From the NCBI RefSeq assembly GCF_039545795.1, contig NZ_CP154260.1, positions 1,555,001 through 1,619,000 of the forward strand: a DNA stretch of 64,000 nt, read 5' to 3'. Below are positions 1 to 8,900 of the stretch, in pieces (positions within the stretch are counted from its first letter, which is position 1; each line of letters begins with the position of its first letter). Origin of the DNA: Chitinophaga niabensis (GTDB lineage Bacteria > Bacteroidota > Bacteroidia > Chitinophagales > Chitinophagaceae). Made by a program: the position numbers and the translations under genes. The notes under the pieces are model-generated. The model was not told the origin of the DNA. It saw only the letters and a list, made by a program, of their open reading frames with translations, and searched no databases.

Positions 1-2
1 AC

Positions 3-599
3 GACATTGCAAACATTCATGCCGCTACATGGACGGATATCACCAGCCGCTTTGTACTTAATACAAGAGATGCATCCGCATCCCTGCCTTCAGGAACGAA
101 AGATATCAAAGACCTGGTTGCGGATGGGAAACCCCTTTATTATGCTTACCGCTACATCTGTAAACCACAGGCGGCAAACGGGGCTAATTCTACCTGGCGC
201 ATCCGCGCTTTTTCACTGCAAACAGAAACGGACCTGGGAGTTACTTCGCTTGCTACACTTACCACAGCGGACTGGAAGCTCGTCAACGATGGAACGATCA
301 TCGATGCCGGCAGAGGGGCAGTTATTGAAAGCTCCGGTGCCATCCGGTTCAATGGGAACCACTTGAACAAAGAGGTGTATACGGAGTCCTGGGCAATAAG
401 CAAAGCATTCCGGATCACTGAAACGGATATGGGGCCGGACAGGCCTATTGCCATAAAGAGTGTCATCAATCCGCTGCTAAGCAGTTATTCTTTTAACTAT
501 AACACCCCTGGAACTTACAAGGCAGTTTTTGTTGCTACCAATGCAAGTCATGAAGGTGAGGCACGGATTGTCCGCGAAATAGAGGTGACTATTCCTTAA
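3..599 (+). CDS. DUF5017-type surface lipoprotein, C-terminal part
   Basis: The reading frame is open from the window edge to a TAA at 597-599, giving 198 residues without a start, so the 5' part is missing. The visible part has a jelly-roll-like stretch (TWRIRAFS, TTADWKLV, SSGAIRFNG) and ends in a PKD-like strand pattern (YNTPGTYKAVFVATNAS). This resembles DUF5017 lipoproteins, which sit next to SusC/SusD genes in Bacteroidota glycan loci and probably bind glycan at the cell surface. It lies 18 bp before the sialidase in the same direction, so it is probably the upstream member of that operon. The family assignment is from recalled motif style; the export signal cannot be seen because the start is outside the window. 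Confidence 0.65.
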   Translation, partial: DIANIHAATWTDITSRFVLNTRDASASLPSGTKDIKDLVADGKPLYYAYRYICKPQAANGANSTWRIRAFSLQTETDLGVTSLATLTTADWKLVNDGTIIDAGRGAVIESSGAIRFNGNHLNKEVYTESWAISKAFRITETDMGPDRPIAIKSVINPLLSSYSFNYNTPGTYKAVFVATNASHEGEARIVREIEVTIP

Positions 600-617
600 C
601 CGTTAAATAACTATATT

Positions 618-1841
618 ATGAGAAAAAAACTGGATCTGCTGGCTCTCATTGTAATTATAAGTTTCTCTGCATGCCGGAAAGGAGCAGATACGAAGGAACG
701 TATCAATGAAAACCTTCAAAGCCTTAAGCCTGATGTTATGGCGATGGCAACTGCCGTACACACAAGTATTAAGCTGTTTGACGGAGGAACCGGAGGCTTT
801 CATGCTTATCGCATTCCTTCTATTGTACGTACAACCAACGGTACGCTCATCGCTATTTGTGAAGGGAGAGCAGATGGAGATAACGATTACGGAAATATCA
901 ATGTTGTCTGTAAAACATCTTCGAACCATGGTGCAACATGGTCCGCGCTTAAAACTATTGCAGGAGCAACCCTCGGTACATGGGGGAACCCTACGGCGGT
1001 TGTTGACTGGGATACAGGCCGGGTATGGCTCTTTATGTCCTGGAACGATGCTGATCACAGCGAAAATGGCAGCGGTGATACAGACCCGATTGACACCTGG
1101 GGGCAAAGACGCGTATATTTAACATGGAGTGATGATAATGGCGCCACCTGGGCAACACCTGTTGATAAAACCAGTGCACTGTTACCTCCCACGATGACCT
1201 GGGATGCCATGGGGCCAGGTGTTGGCATACAAACTGCAGGCGGCCCCCATCCCGGCCGTTTGATCATTCCCGCCAGAAGGCGTAATATTTATAGCGATGA
1301 TCATGGGCAAACATGGCACTACCAGATTATTCCTGCAGGAACGGATGAGGGTACAATTGTTGAACGGGCAGACGGCACGCTTATGCGTAACGACAGACCG
1401 GGCGGAACACCCTGGCAGGAAGCTAAGAGACGCCATATCTCCACCGGGACCATTGAAGGAGGCTTTTCAGCATTTACGCCAGCTTCTGCATTGCCTGATC
1501 CGCGATGTGAAGGTTCGATAATACGATATGCCGGAGACCGCTCCCGTATTATTTTCCTGAATTCAGCCAGTGAAAGTACCCGCTATAACATGGTTGCCCG
1601 TGTAAGCTATAATGAAGGACAGACCTGGTACGCCAGCCGGAGGCTGCACAATACCATTACGCAGGAAGAGGCGGCTGCCCTGGGAAAAGGAGGATACTCC
1701 AGCATGACTAAAACAGCTGACTTTGCCGTAGGAGCGTTAGTGGAGCAAAAAGAAACGCCTTCTTCCACAAATAGCCATTGGTCTATCGAATTTCAGAAAT
1801 TTAATCTGACATGGTTGCTCGATGGCCAACCTGAACCTTGA
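618..1841 (+). CDS. exo-alpha-sialidase (GH33-type), lipoprotein
   Basis: This enzyme hydrolyses terminal sialic acids from glycoconjugates. The 407-residue protein begins with a lipoprotein signal ending in SFSAC (Cys19), so it should be anchored in the outer membrane or periplasm. The sialidase signature YRIPS contains the first catalytic-site arginine (R65). Four Asp-box repeats follow, SxDxGxTW style, near residues 101, 171, 226 and 330, as expected for a six-bladed propeller. E249 before an ADGTLM strand and Y370 in GGYSSM match the Glu/Tyr nucleophile pair of the family, and R260 and R322 are plausible remaining members of the arginine triad. It sits 19 bp upstream of an O-acetylesterase, which would remove acetyl groups that block sialidases. 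Family assignment is secure; linkage preference cannot be read. Confidence 0.93.
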   Translation: MRKKLDLLALIVIISFSACRKGADTKERINENLQSLKPDVMAMATAVHTSIKLFDGGTGGFHAYRIPSIVRTTNGTLIAICEGRADGDNDYGNINVVCKTSSNHGATWSALKTIAGATLGTWGNPTAVVDWDTGRVWLFMSWNDADHSENGSGDTDPIDTWGQRRVYLTWSDDNGATWATPVDKTSALLPPTMTWDAMGPGVGIQTAGGPHPGRLIIPARRRNIYSDDHGQTWHYQIIPAGTDEGTIVERADGTLMRNDRPGGTPWQEAKRRHISTGTIEGGFSAFTPASALPDPRCEGSIIRYAGDRSRIIFLNSASESTRYNMVARVSYNEGQTWYASRRLHNTITQEEAAALGKGGYSSMTKTADFAVGALVEQKETPSSTNSHWSIEFQKFNLTWLLDGQPEP

Positions 1842-1860
1842 TAATTATTAATTTGAATCA

Positions 1861-2616
1861 ATGAATACACTTTTTGCAGTAATACTATTTTTATCTTCTG
1901 TTTCAAAACCGGATCCTGATTTTCACCTTTACCTGCTGGTTGGACAGTCCAATATGGCAGGCAGGGGAGTTATCACCGCTGAATACCAAAACAGTTCACA
2001 ACCCAATGTACTGATGCTGGATAAAGAGGGTAAATGGGTAACAGCATCGCATCCCCTGCATTTTGATAAACCCGCGAGGGCAGGAGTGGGTCCGGGCCTT
2101 GCATTTGGCCTGGAAATGGCGAAGGCTGATCCTTCCGTACGGATCGGGCTGATCCCCTGTGCAGTTGGTGGTACGGCGATAGAATCCTGGGAGCCCGGGG
2201 CGAAGGATCGTGTAACGGAGGTGTATCCGTATGACGATGCTGTGGCCAGGTTACGCACAGGAATGAAAAACGGTGTGATCAAAGGTATTATCTGGCACCA
2301 GGGAGAGGCCAATAGCACGCCTGAAAGATCTGCCGGTTATCTCGAAAAACTGGGATCTCTCATCGGGCGCCTGCGCCAGGTGGCAGGAGATACCAGCTTA
2401 CCTTTTGTTGCAGGCGAACTGGGACGTTACCGGGATAACTATCATTTAGTGAATGACCAGCTAAAACAATTGCCGGGAAAAGTAAAGAACACAGCGCTCG
2501 CCAGTTCCGAAGGACTGGTTCACAAAGGAGATAAAACCCATTTCGATGCTGCTTCGGCTACGGAATTGGGCAAACGCCTGGCCGCAAAAATGATACAGCT
2601 ACAAAAAATGAAATAA
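1861..2616 (+). CDS. SGNH-type sialate O-acetylesterase family protein (short form)
   Basis: This 251-residue esterase has a SASA-type (DUF303) SGNH hydrolase fold. The nucleophile Ser30 lies in GQSNMAG, a second conserved block WHQGEA is at 145-150, and the catalytic Asp/His pair is probably D224 and H227 in GDKTHFD. A weak N-terminal hydrophobic segment (residues 1-15) suggests export. Members of this group remove acetyl esters from sialic acids or from plant polysaccharides. The position between a sialidase and a longer sialate O-acetylesterase favours sialic acid. The gene follows the sialidase by 19 bp and precedes the next esterase by 12 bp, so the three are very likely co-transcribed. 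Confidence 0.85.
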   Translation: MNTLFAVILFLSSVSKPDPDFHLYLLVGQSNMAGRGVITAEYQNSSQPNVLMLDKEGKWVTASHPLHFDKPARAGVGPGLAFGLEMAKADPSVRIGLIPCAVGGTAIESWEPGAKDRVTEVYPYDDAVARLRTGMKNGVIKGIIWHQGEANSTPERSAGYLEKLGSLIGRLRQVAGDTSLPFVAGELGRYRDNYHLVNDQLKQLPGKVKNTALASSEGLVHKGDKTHFDAASATELGKRLAAKMIQLQKMK

Positions 2617-2628
2617 TCAATAAGTCAT

Positions 2629-4029
2629 ATGAAACGGATAAAAGCATGTATTGCTCTTGTGTTGATGATGAATACGGTGGTCAGCGCTAAGGTAATTCTT
2701 CCGGCTGTCATCAGCCACAACATGGTGCTACAGCAAAAAACGAATGCCGCGCTTTGGGGAAAGGCGCGCCCTGCAGCGAAGGTGAAGATCACAACCGGCT
2801 GGAATGGAAAAATGTATACTGCCCTTGTTGGGAAAGACAGTCTTTGGCGTGTTTCAGTAAGTACTCCCGCAGCCGGTGGCCCCTTCAATATCACCTTCGA
2901 CGATGGTGAAAAACTGGTATTGAAGAACATACTTATCGGGGAGGTTTGGGTTTGCTCTGGTCAGTCCAATATGGCCATGCCCGTTAAAGGATATCGCAAC
3001 CAGCCTGTAGAGGGTTCAAACGATCTTTTGGTAAATGCGAAGAATCCTCATATCCGCCTGTTCCAGGTTACACGCCAGTTTTCTGACCAGGTTCAGTTTG
3101 ATGCAAAGGTACGTAACTGGGAGGAAGCGGATGTAGAAAGCGTGAGCGAAATGAGTGCTGTGGGTTATATGTTTGCAAAGATCATTCAGCAGCGTCTTAA
3201 CGTGCCTGTGGGTATTATTCTTACTGCATGGGGCGGAACCCGCATTGAGGCATGGATGAGCGCTCCCGGTTTGCAGGCCTTTCCTTCAGTTAAGATCCCC
3301 GCTTCCGGTGCTGCAGTAAAACTAAACCAGAATAGCCCTGCTGTGCTCTATAATGCAATGATCAACCCTATTGTTGGTTTTAGTATCAAAGGAGTTTTAT
3401 GGTACCAGGGAGAAGCTAACCGGAAAAATTCCCGGGAGTATGCGCAGATGATGCAGGCCATGGTAACCGACTGGCGTAAACGCTGGAATTGCGGAGATTG
3501 GCCGTTCTATTATGCACAGATCGCTCCGTTTAAATATGATGGAGATAACATATCAGCTTATCTCAGGGAAGCGCAATTGCAGGCGTTGAAGCTGATCCCT
3601 AACGCTGCTATGGCGGTAACAGCGGATGCAGGTAGAGAATTTTCGATCCATCCACCGGATAAAATGACGGTTAGCAAGCGCCTGGCTTACTGCGCACTGG
3701 CACGGGATTATGGGATCAGCCAGCTTCCATACCAGGGGCCGGTTTACAAGGCGATAAAAATCAATAAGGACACTGTTGATCTTACTTTTGAACATGCTGA
3801 AAATGGCCTTTATGCCGGAGCGAAACCACTTACATTATTTGAAGTAGCAGGTGAGGATAAAGTCTTTTATGCTGCCGGGGCCAAAATAACGTCAACCGGT
3901 ATCCGCCTGCATTCAGACCAGGTGAAAGTTCCGGTAGCAGTGCGGTATGCTTTTAAAGACTGGTTCTCAGGTGAGCTTTTCAATAATGAAGGTTTGCCAG
4001 CCTCTCCATTCCGTACAGACAATTGGTAA
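2629..4029 (+). CDS. sialate O-acetylesterase (long form)
   Basis: The 466-residue protein has a cleavable N-terminal signal (residues 1-20) and the full-length bacterial sialate O-acetylesterase layout: an N-terminal beta domain to about residue 100, then an SGNH domain. The nucleophile motif CSGQSNM puts the catalytic serine at 113, WYQGEAN is at 258-264, and the His motif SIHPPDK contains H341. It would cleave 9-O-acetyl (and migrated) esters from sialic acid, making substrates accessible to the upstream sialidase. It is the last gene of the operon; an intrinsic terminator begins 30 bp downstream. Two different esterases in tandem suggest that they act at different acetyl positions, which is inference. 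Confidence 0.9.
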   Translation: MKRIKACIALVLMMNTVVSAKVILPAVISHNMVLQQKTNAALWGKARPAAKVKITTGWNGKMYTALVGKDSLWRVSVSTPAAGGPFNITFDDGEKLVLKNILIGEVWVCSGQSNMAMPVKGYRNQPVEGSNDLLVNAKNPHIRLFQVTRQFSDQVQFDAKVRNWEEADVESVSEMSAVGYMFAKIIQQRLNVPVGIILTAWGGTRIEAWMSAPGLQAFPSVKIPASGAAVKLNQNSPAVLYNAMINPIVGFSIKGVLWYQGEANRKNSREYAQMMQAMVTDWRKRWNCGDWPFYYAQIAPFKYDGDNISAYLREAQLQALKLIPNAAMAVTADAGREFSIHPPDKMTVSKRLAYCALARDYGISQLPYQGPVYKAIKINKDTVDLTFEHAENGLYAGAKPLTLFEVAGEDKVFYAAGAKITSTGIRLHSDQVKVPVAVRYAFKDWFSGELFNNEGLPASPFRTDNW

Positions 4030-4058
4030 ACAGTAATAAATAAAATTAACATTGCACT

Positions 4059-4089
4059 AAAAGGGCTGGCCGGAAAGGCTGGCCCTTTT
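4059..4089 (+). terminator. intrinsic terminator of the sialidase/esterase operon
   Basis: The arms AAAAGGGC (4059-4066) and GCCCTTTT (4082-4089) pair perfectly, with an inner GCC/GGC stem around a GGAAA loop. It lies 30 bp after the esterase stop and carries its own T run. Confidence 0.8.
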
Positions 4090-4214
4090 GGTATGCTGAT
4101 CAATCATACGCATGTTTCATAAACCCAAACCTCTCATCTGTTAATTCTCTCCCTTAACAGCCGTTTCACAGTCCTAGCTTGCATTCAGAAAATGTCCCCT
4201 AAATCTTTATAATT

Positions 4215-4787
4215 ATGAAAAATACGTTTGTATTGTTTGCATCGGTACTCCTGTTTGCCTTGTGCGCCTGTAAGAAAGAAGGCCCCGCCGGCCCGGCAGG
4301 GAAAGATGGAAATGCCAATATCACGGCAAAGAAATTTACCACGATGGCATCTACCTGGAAATACCCGGGCCACTACGCTCTTGACTATGGCAATAACCAG
4401 GTAAAACTGCATTTCAGCAAATACATCACCATAGAAGCACCTGAGATCACAAAAGAAGTTATCGATAACGGATTGGTGCTGGTATATATGATCCCGAAAG
4501 GTGTACACAACTGGATGCCGCTGCCGCTGTCGTTCCAGGCCGCATCACCCTCGGACGTGGTGCATAATTTCGCATATGAGTACCGCCAGGGAACGCTCAC
4601 CATTCATTATTACTGGACGGCCAATACCACTGGAAAACTGGTTCCTGACGGATTGGAGACCACCCTCATGCCATTCTATAATTTCCGGTATGTTGTGGCG
4701 TCAGGTGTGATGAGCGATAAACTGAAATCTTCCGGAACAAACCTGCAAGACCAGATGGCCGTGGAACAAATATTAAACAGGCGCTGA
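4215..4787 (+). CDS. collagen-like-tag lipoprotein of unknown function
   Basis: The 190-residue protein has a lipoprotein signal (LLFALCAC, Cys at about 19) followed directly by a short collagen-like stretch, GPAGPAGKDG. The rest is predicted beta-rich without a motif I recognise. Bacteroidota encode many such lipoproteins with a short GPxGPxG tag after the lipid anchor; their role is unknown, and the tag may act as a flexible surface spacer. It follows the operon terminator and is monocistronic, with its own leader. The next gene is convergent. I would not assign it to the sialoglycan locus. Confidence 0.8.
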   Translation: MKNTFVLFASVLLFALCACKKEGPAGPAGKDGNANITAKKFTTMASTWKYPGHYALDYGNNQVKLHFSKYITIEAPEITKEVIDNGLVLVYMIPKGVHNWMPLPLSFQAASPSDVVHNFAYEYRQGTLTIHYYWTANTTGKLVPDGLETTLMPFYNFRYVVASGVMSDKLKSSGTNLQDQMAVEQILNRR

Positions 4788-4912
4788 TCTTATCATCGCG
4801 AGGGTTGGGGATATAACTAATCAGATCAATTTCCCGATCAATACCAGGTCGGTAATAATTATATCATCCTTATCAGGAGAACTAAACCCGCTTTAAATGG
4901 ATAACTTGTTTT

Positions 4913-5851
4913 CTATTTATTGAGTGAGGCCAGCAGGGGTAGAACCTCTTTAGTATAATATGGTTCTTCCGTACACCAGAAGATATAATCCAGCTTCAGA
5001 TAATTCTGCGCAAAATCCAGGATCTCAGGCACGGTTACTTTCTTTTTTGTTTTCACATTGAGCTCAGCATAATTCCCATCCTGAACAGCCACGCCGGTAG
5101 TTACTTTACCTGATAGGGCCCTGATCAGCGGGTAACTGTTAGCCATCTGAAACGGTTTATTCACCTTGATATCCGGGCCACCCATTCCCATATGGATCTT
5201 CTCTGCGTAGTCATAGAGTTCTTTAATCCCTTTTTGTCCGCCAAACATAAAGTTGGCATATAATATAGGAACGGATTTCTTAAAACAGTCACGCGTCACT
5301 TTCATATACTTTTTTATCGCTTCCATATACGCTGCCTCACTGAAATCTCCGGGCAACTGTTCTTCGGAAACATCAATAGAAGTTTCAGGGAGGTTGATGC
5401 CTTCAATTCTGCCATCGAACTGTTCACCTAGCTTATGTAAAAGTTTATAGAAGCGCGCTGCTACCGCAGGATCCCATCTTCTTGCAACATAACCATGACA
5501 GCTGGTTTCGCCACATTGCCTTGCTTCACCTCCATGATAAATGGTATCAGTCATCAGGTATTTGGGAACAGCATGATTTTCTTTCATGAATGTGGCATCC
5601 TGGATCTGAATAAAGAGCTTTTTACCTTTGGATGTCAGAAATCTGAGATCTTCTTCTATCTCGCTAAAGTTATAAACGTCCTTTTCAGATTCCAGTTGCC
5701 GCCATGCATACCTGATCTGCGCACCCGCTATATTGGGATTGTTATAAAATGCAGAGTCATGGATCTTCTCCCGGTCCCTGCCGAAATAAGTGAAGTGTTT
5801 AATGGGCTTGGTATTAAATACCAGGCTTATTAATACGAGCATGATCTTCAT
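4913..5851 (-). CDS. putative TIM-barrel glycoside hydrolase (unassigned family)
   Basis: The 312-residue protein has a short N-terminal hydrophobic segment and then alternating strand/helix blocks typical of a (beta/alpha)8 barrel. GINLPETSID at about 151-160 resembles the strand-4 end of clan GH-A enzymes with acid/base E156, and WCTEEPYY near 292-299 resembles a strand-7 or strand-8 nucleophile region with E295 or E296. The residue before E156 is Pro instead of the usual Asn, so it is either a divergent member or a non-catalytic relative. It is the last gene of the SusC/SusD locus but is separated from the GH74-type gene by a strong hairpin, so it may be expressed at a lower level. Function is inferred from fold features and position. 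Confidence 0.6.
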   Translation of the reverse strand: MKIMLVLISLVFNTKPIKHFTYFGRDREKIHDSAFYNNPNIAGAQIRYAWRQLESEKDVYNFSEIEEDLRFLTSKGKKLFIQIQDATFMKENHAVPKYLMTDTIYHGGEARQCGETSCHGYVARRWDPAVAARFYKLLHKLGEQFDGRIEGINLPETSIDVSEEQLPGDFSEAAYMEAIKKYMKVTRDCFKKSVPILYANFMFGGQKGIKELYDYAEKIHMGMGGPDIKVNKPFQMANSYPLIRALSGKVTTGVAVQDGNYAELNVKTKKKVTVPEILDFAQNYLKLDYIFWCTEEPYYTKEVLPLLASLNK

Positions 5852-5870
5852 AGTTCACAAGTTAAAATAA

Positions 5871-5905
5871 AAAAAGAGAGCTACCATTACAGTAGCTCTC
5901 TTTTT
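5871..5905 (-). terminator. strong hairpin between the GH74-type gene and the small glycosidase-like gene
   Basis: A perfect 14-bp stem, AAAAAGAGAGCTAC (5871-5884) with GTAGCTCTCTTTTT (5892-5905), and a 7-base loop. The T run is present on both strands. It lies 17 bp after the stop of the 1812-residue gene and should terminate or attenuate transcription into the next gene. Confidence 0.85.
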
Positions 5906-5922
5906 ATTGAAGTTATAACCCA

Positions 5923-8900
5923 TTATTGTTTCACAACCTTCATTGTCTTGCTCTGAACTCCTTGACTAACATTGATATAGTAAAGTCCGGGTTTCAGATC
6001 TTGCCCAACCTGGTAATATGTACCGGCATTTATTCTCCTGGAATAAATGATGCTGCCGGCGTTATCAACAATGTTAAGCATTGCTTCCGTTTTCAATGAA
6101 GAGGTCATTCTTACATTAAATCCATTGCTGGAAGGATTAGGAAATACTTCCGTTGTAAAATTCAGGCTAACGTTTGGTTTGTTACTGGTCGCTGCGATCG
6201 TATTTTGCAAGCTTTCCAGGGTATCCGTTGTCATCAGGTCCCGCACCTCGATAGCAGCAATTGATCCGCTGTAAGGATCATACAATCCTGTTTTAGGATA
6301 GAAGAACACCTGTATCATGCCTGAGCTGTTCGCTGTTGCCCTGATGCTGCGTATCACAGCAGTGTTCAGCCTGTTGCCTGCGGCCTGGTACACATTGAAG
6401 TCTATAAGACTGTCCAGCCCATTGGTGGCTTTTATGCTGAAGATCCTTTTGGTTTTCGCTGCATCCTCTGGCTCAACAAAGTGCAGCCGGATCTTATAAA
6501 CGGTATTAGGCGTGAGCCCGCGCAGGTAATAACGCATCTGCGTAACATTGCTTTTGAATACGCGCATATACTCGTATACCTGCGGTGGAGCCGGATCAGT
6601 TACATAAGACAGATCTACAGGTCCATTCACTTTTTGTACCCAGGTATAACCTGCATGCCAGAGTTTATCCGTGCCGGTAGGCCCTTCCGGAACATATTGC
6701 GCAAAGGTGGTATTGGCATACGGGCCGGCAGGCGTTGTGGTAGTACCTGCGTTTATGCCGTAAATAGCATTTTTATTTGTCTTTAAAACTTCTATGCAGA
6801 AATCATCCAGCCATACAGTACCGGGCCCTTCTTTAGCCACCCAATAAGTGAGGCCTGTTGCAGTGTCAGGCACGGTAACAGTATCTCTTATCTGTACCCA
6901 GTTATCATAGTATGCGGCCACATGTATATTTCTTGAATAGTCGGCATTACCTGTGGCAGCACCCAGGCTATCCACAAATCCAACGCCGTATCCTGCCCAC
7001 CAGGGATAGCCTTCAATGCCTGCGCCTTTTTCCACTTTCACCCATTGGTTGAATACAATGATACTACCGCCTCTTACAGGTATGGCACCCTGGATGTTCA
7101 TACTGGTTTTTTCTTTAGTAAAGCCTAGTGTTGCAGCTTTATCACCGGCGTGGCCTTTGCCGCTTACAGTGTACACCGCGCCGGTATTCGGCTGGCCTTT
7201 CAGGTAAGTGAGCCAGTTGATCAGGTCACTTTCAAAACCGTAGTTGGGTATGCCGCCGCAGGAATCAAACGGTACAACGGTTACCGGCAATGTAGCTGAA
7301 ACGCCTGAAGCGTCCTGCGTATTGGCGGTGATGGTAGCAGTACCTTGTTTAATGGCCGTGATAATACCTGCGCTGTCAACGGTAGCTACTGTTGCATCGG
7401 AGCTGCTCCAGGAAACCTTTTTGATGGAGGTGTTGGCAGGAGAGAAGCTGACTTTCACCAGCAAGGTATCCAGGGCGCCGATGATAGCGGTGGATGGGGT
7501 CAGCGTAAGGCTGGTAGCTAATACATTGGCCACATGTACATTGGCCTGTGCAAAAATAGTCGCGTTGTCTGCCGATGTAGCTTTGATGATAACGTCCCCC
7601 TGTTTGATGCCAGTGATGGTACCGTTGCTGCTTACTTTGGCCAGCAGGGTGTCTGAAGACGTCCATATCACCCCTTTATTACTTGCTTTTGCCGGAGCGA
7701 TGGTAGCATTCAGCTGGATGGTGGATCCAACAAATACATTGGCTGATGAACTATCCAGCGTTAAAGAGGTAACCGGTATATAAATTACATTATAGTTTTT
7801 GGTAGCCGTAAAGCCGCTTTCAACGGAGGTTGCAGTGATCGTAACCGTTCCTGCGGATCTTCCTGTTACAACACCGTTCAGGTCTACTGTAGCTACTGCC
7901 TGGTTGGAAGAAGTGTATACCAGGTTCCGGTTAGTGGCATTCACTGGCGTAGTGGTCAGCTTCAATGTATCAGTGTAGCTAACATAGAGGTTGCTGCTGT
8001 CTGAATGAATGCTGATCCCCTGTAGCGGAATGATACGTGCTTCAAGAGCTGCAATGGAAGCGCTGTAATTCGTACCGGCTTGTGGGTAGAACCATACTTC
8101 TATGATGCCGGAACTATTCGCTTTCGCTTCAAGTGTGCGCGTTACAACGGTGTTCAGTTTATTACCTGCTGCAGCGTAAGGATTGAAATTAATCAGGCTG
8201 TCGCCATAGAGGGTCTTTACACTGAAGATGCGGTTCGCTTTATCGGTATTGCTGGGCTCTATGAAATGTAGGCGTACCGCATACCTGGCGTTAGGGATCA
8301 GGTTGCGCAGATAGTAACGCATCTGTGTAACGTTATTCCTGGAAATACGCATGTATTCATACACCTTGCGGGGTGCAGGTTCCGTTACCTGGCTCAGGTC
8401 CACTGTTGCAGTGATGTTGCTGTTCCCCGTGTATCCGGCATGCCAGAGCCCGGCGGTGTTGGCCGGCCCTTCGGGTATGTACTGGCCAATGGTGGTATTC
8501 TGGTAAGGCGTTGGCGGGGTGGCGTTAGTACCTGCATTGATAGCCGTTACAATGGTGTTCACGATCAGCTGTACGGTTTTGGTGAAGCCACCGTCTGCTG
8601 CGGTAACAGTGAGGGTGGTGGTATCCAGTTTCAGGCCTCTGACCACACCATTGGCATCCACGCTCGCAACAGTTCCATCTGCCACAGACCAGGTAAGGGC
8701 TTTGTTGGTAGTGTTGGCAGGCAAAACGGCGAAACTGAGTTGCTTAGGTGTATTCATGGTGCCATACACAACACTGTCTATTGTAATGCCGGTGGATATG
8801 GTAGGAGGTATCACAACAATTGGTTGCGTATCCGTTTTTCCACCATCGGTCGTTGTAATAGTGATGGTAGCAGTACCGGTGTTGATGCCGCTCACTTTCC

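Noticed and set aside
7..366. 119-codon + strand frame at the window start
   Set aside because: It is out of frame with the DUF5017-type gene, which is open from position 3 to 599 with coherent protein features.
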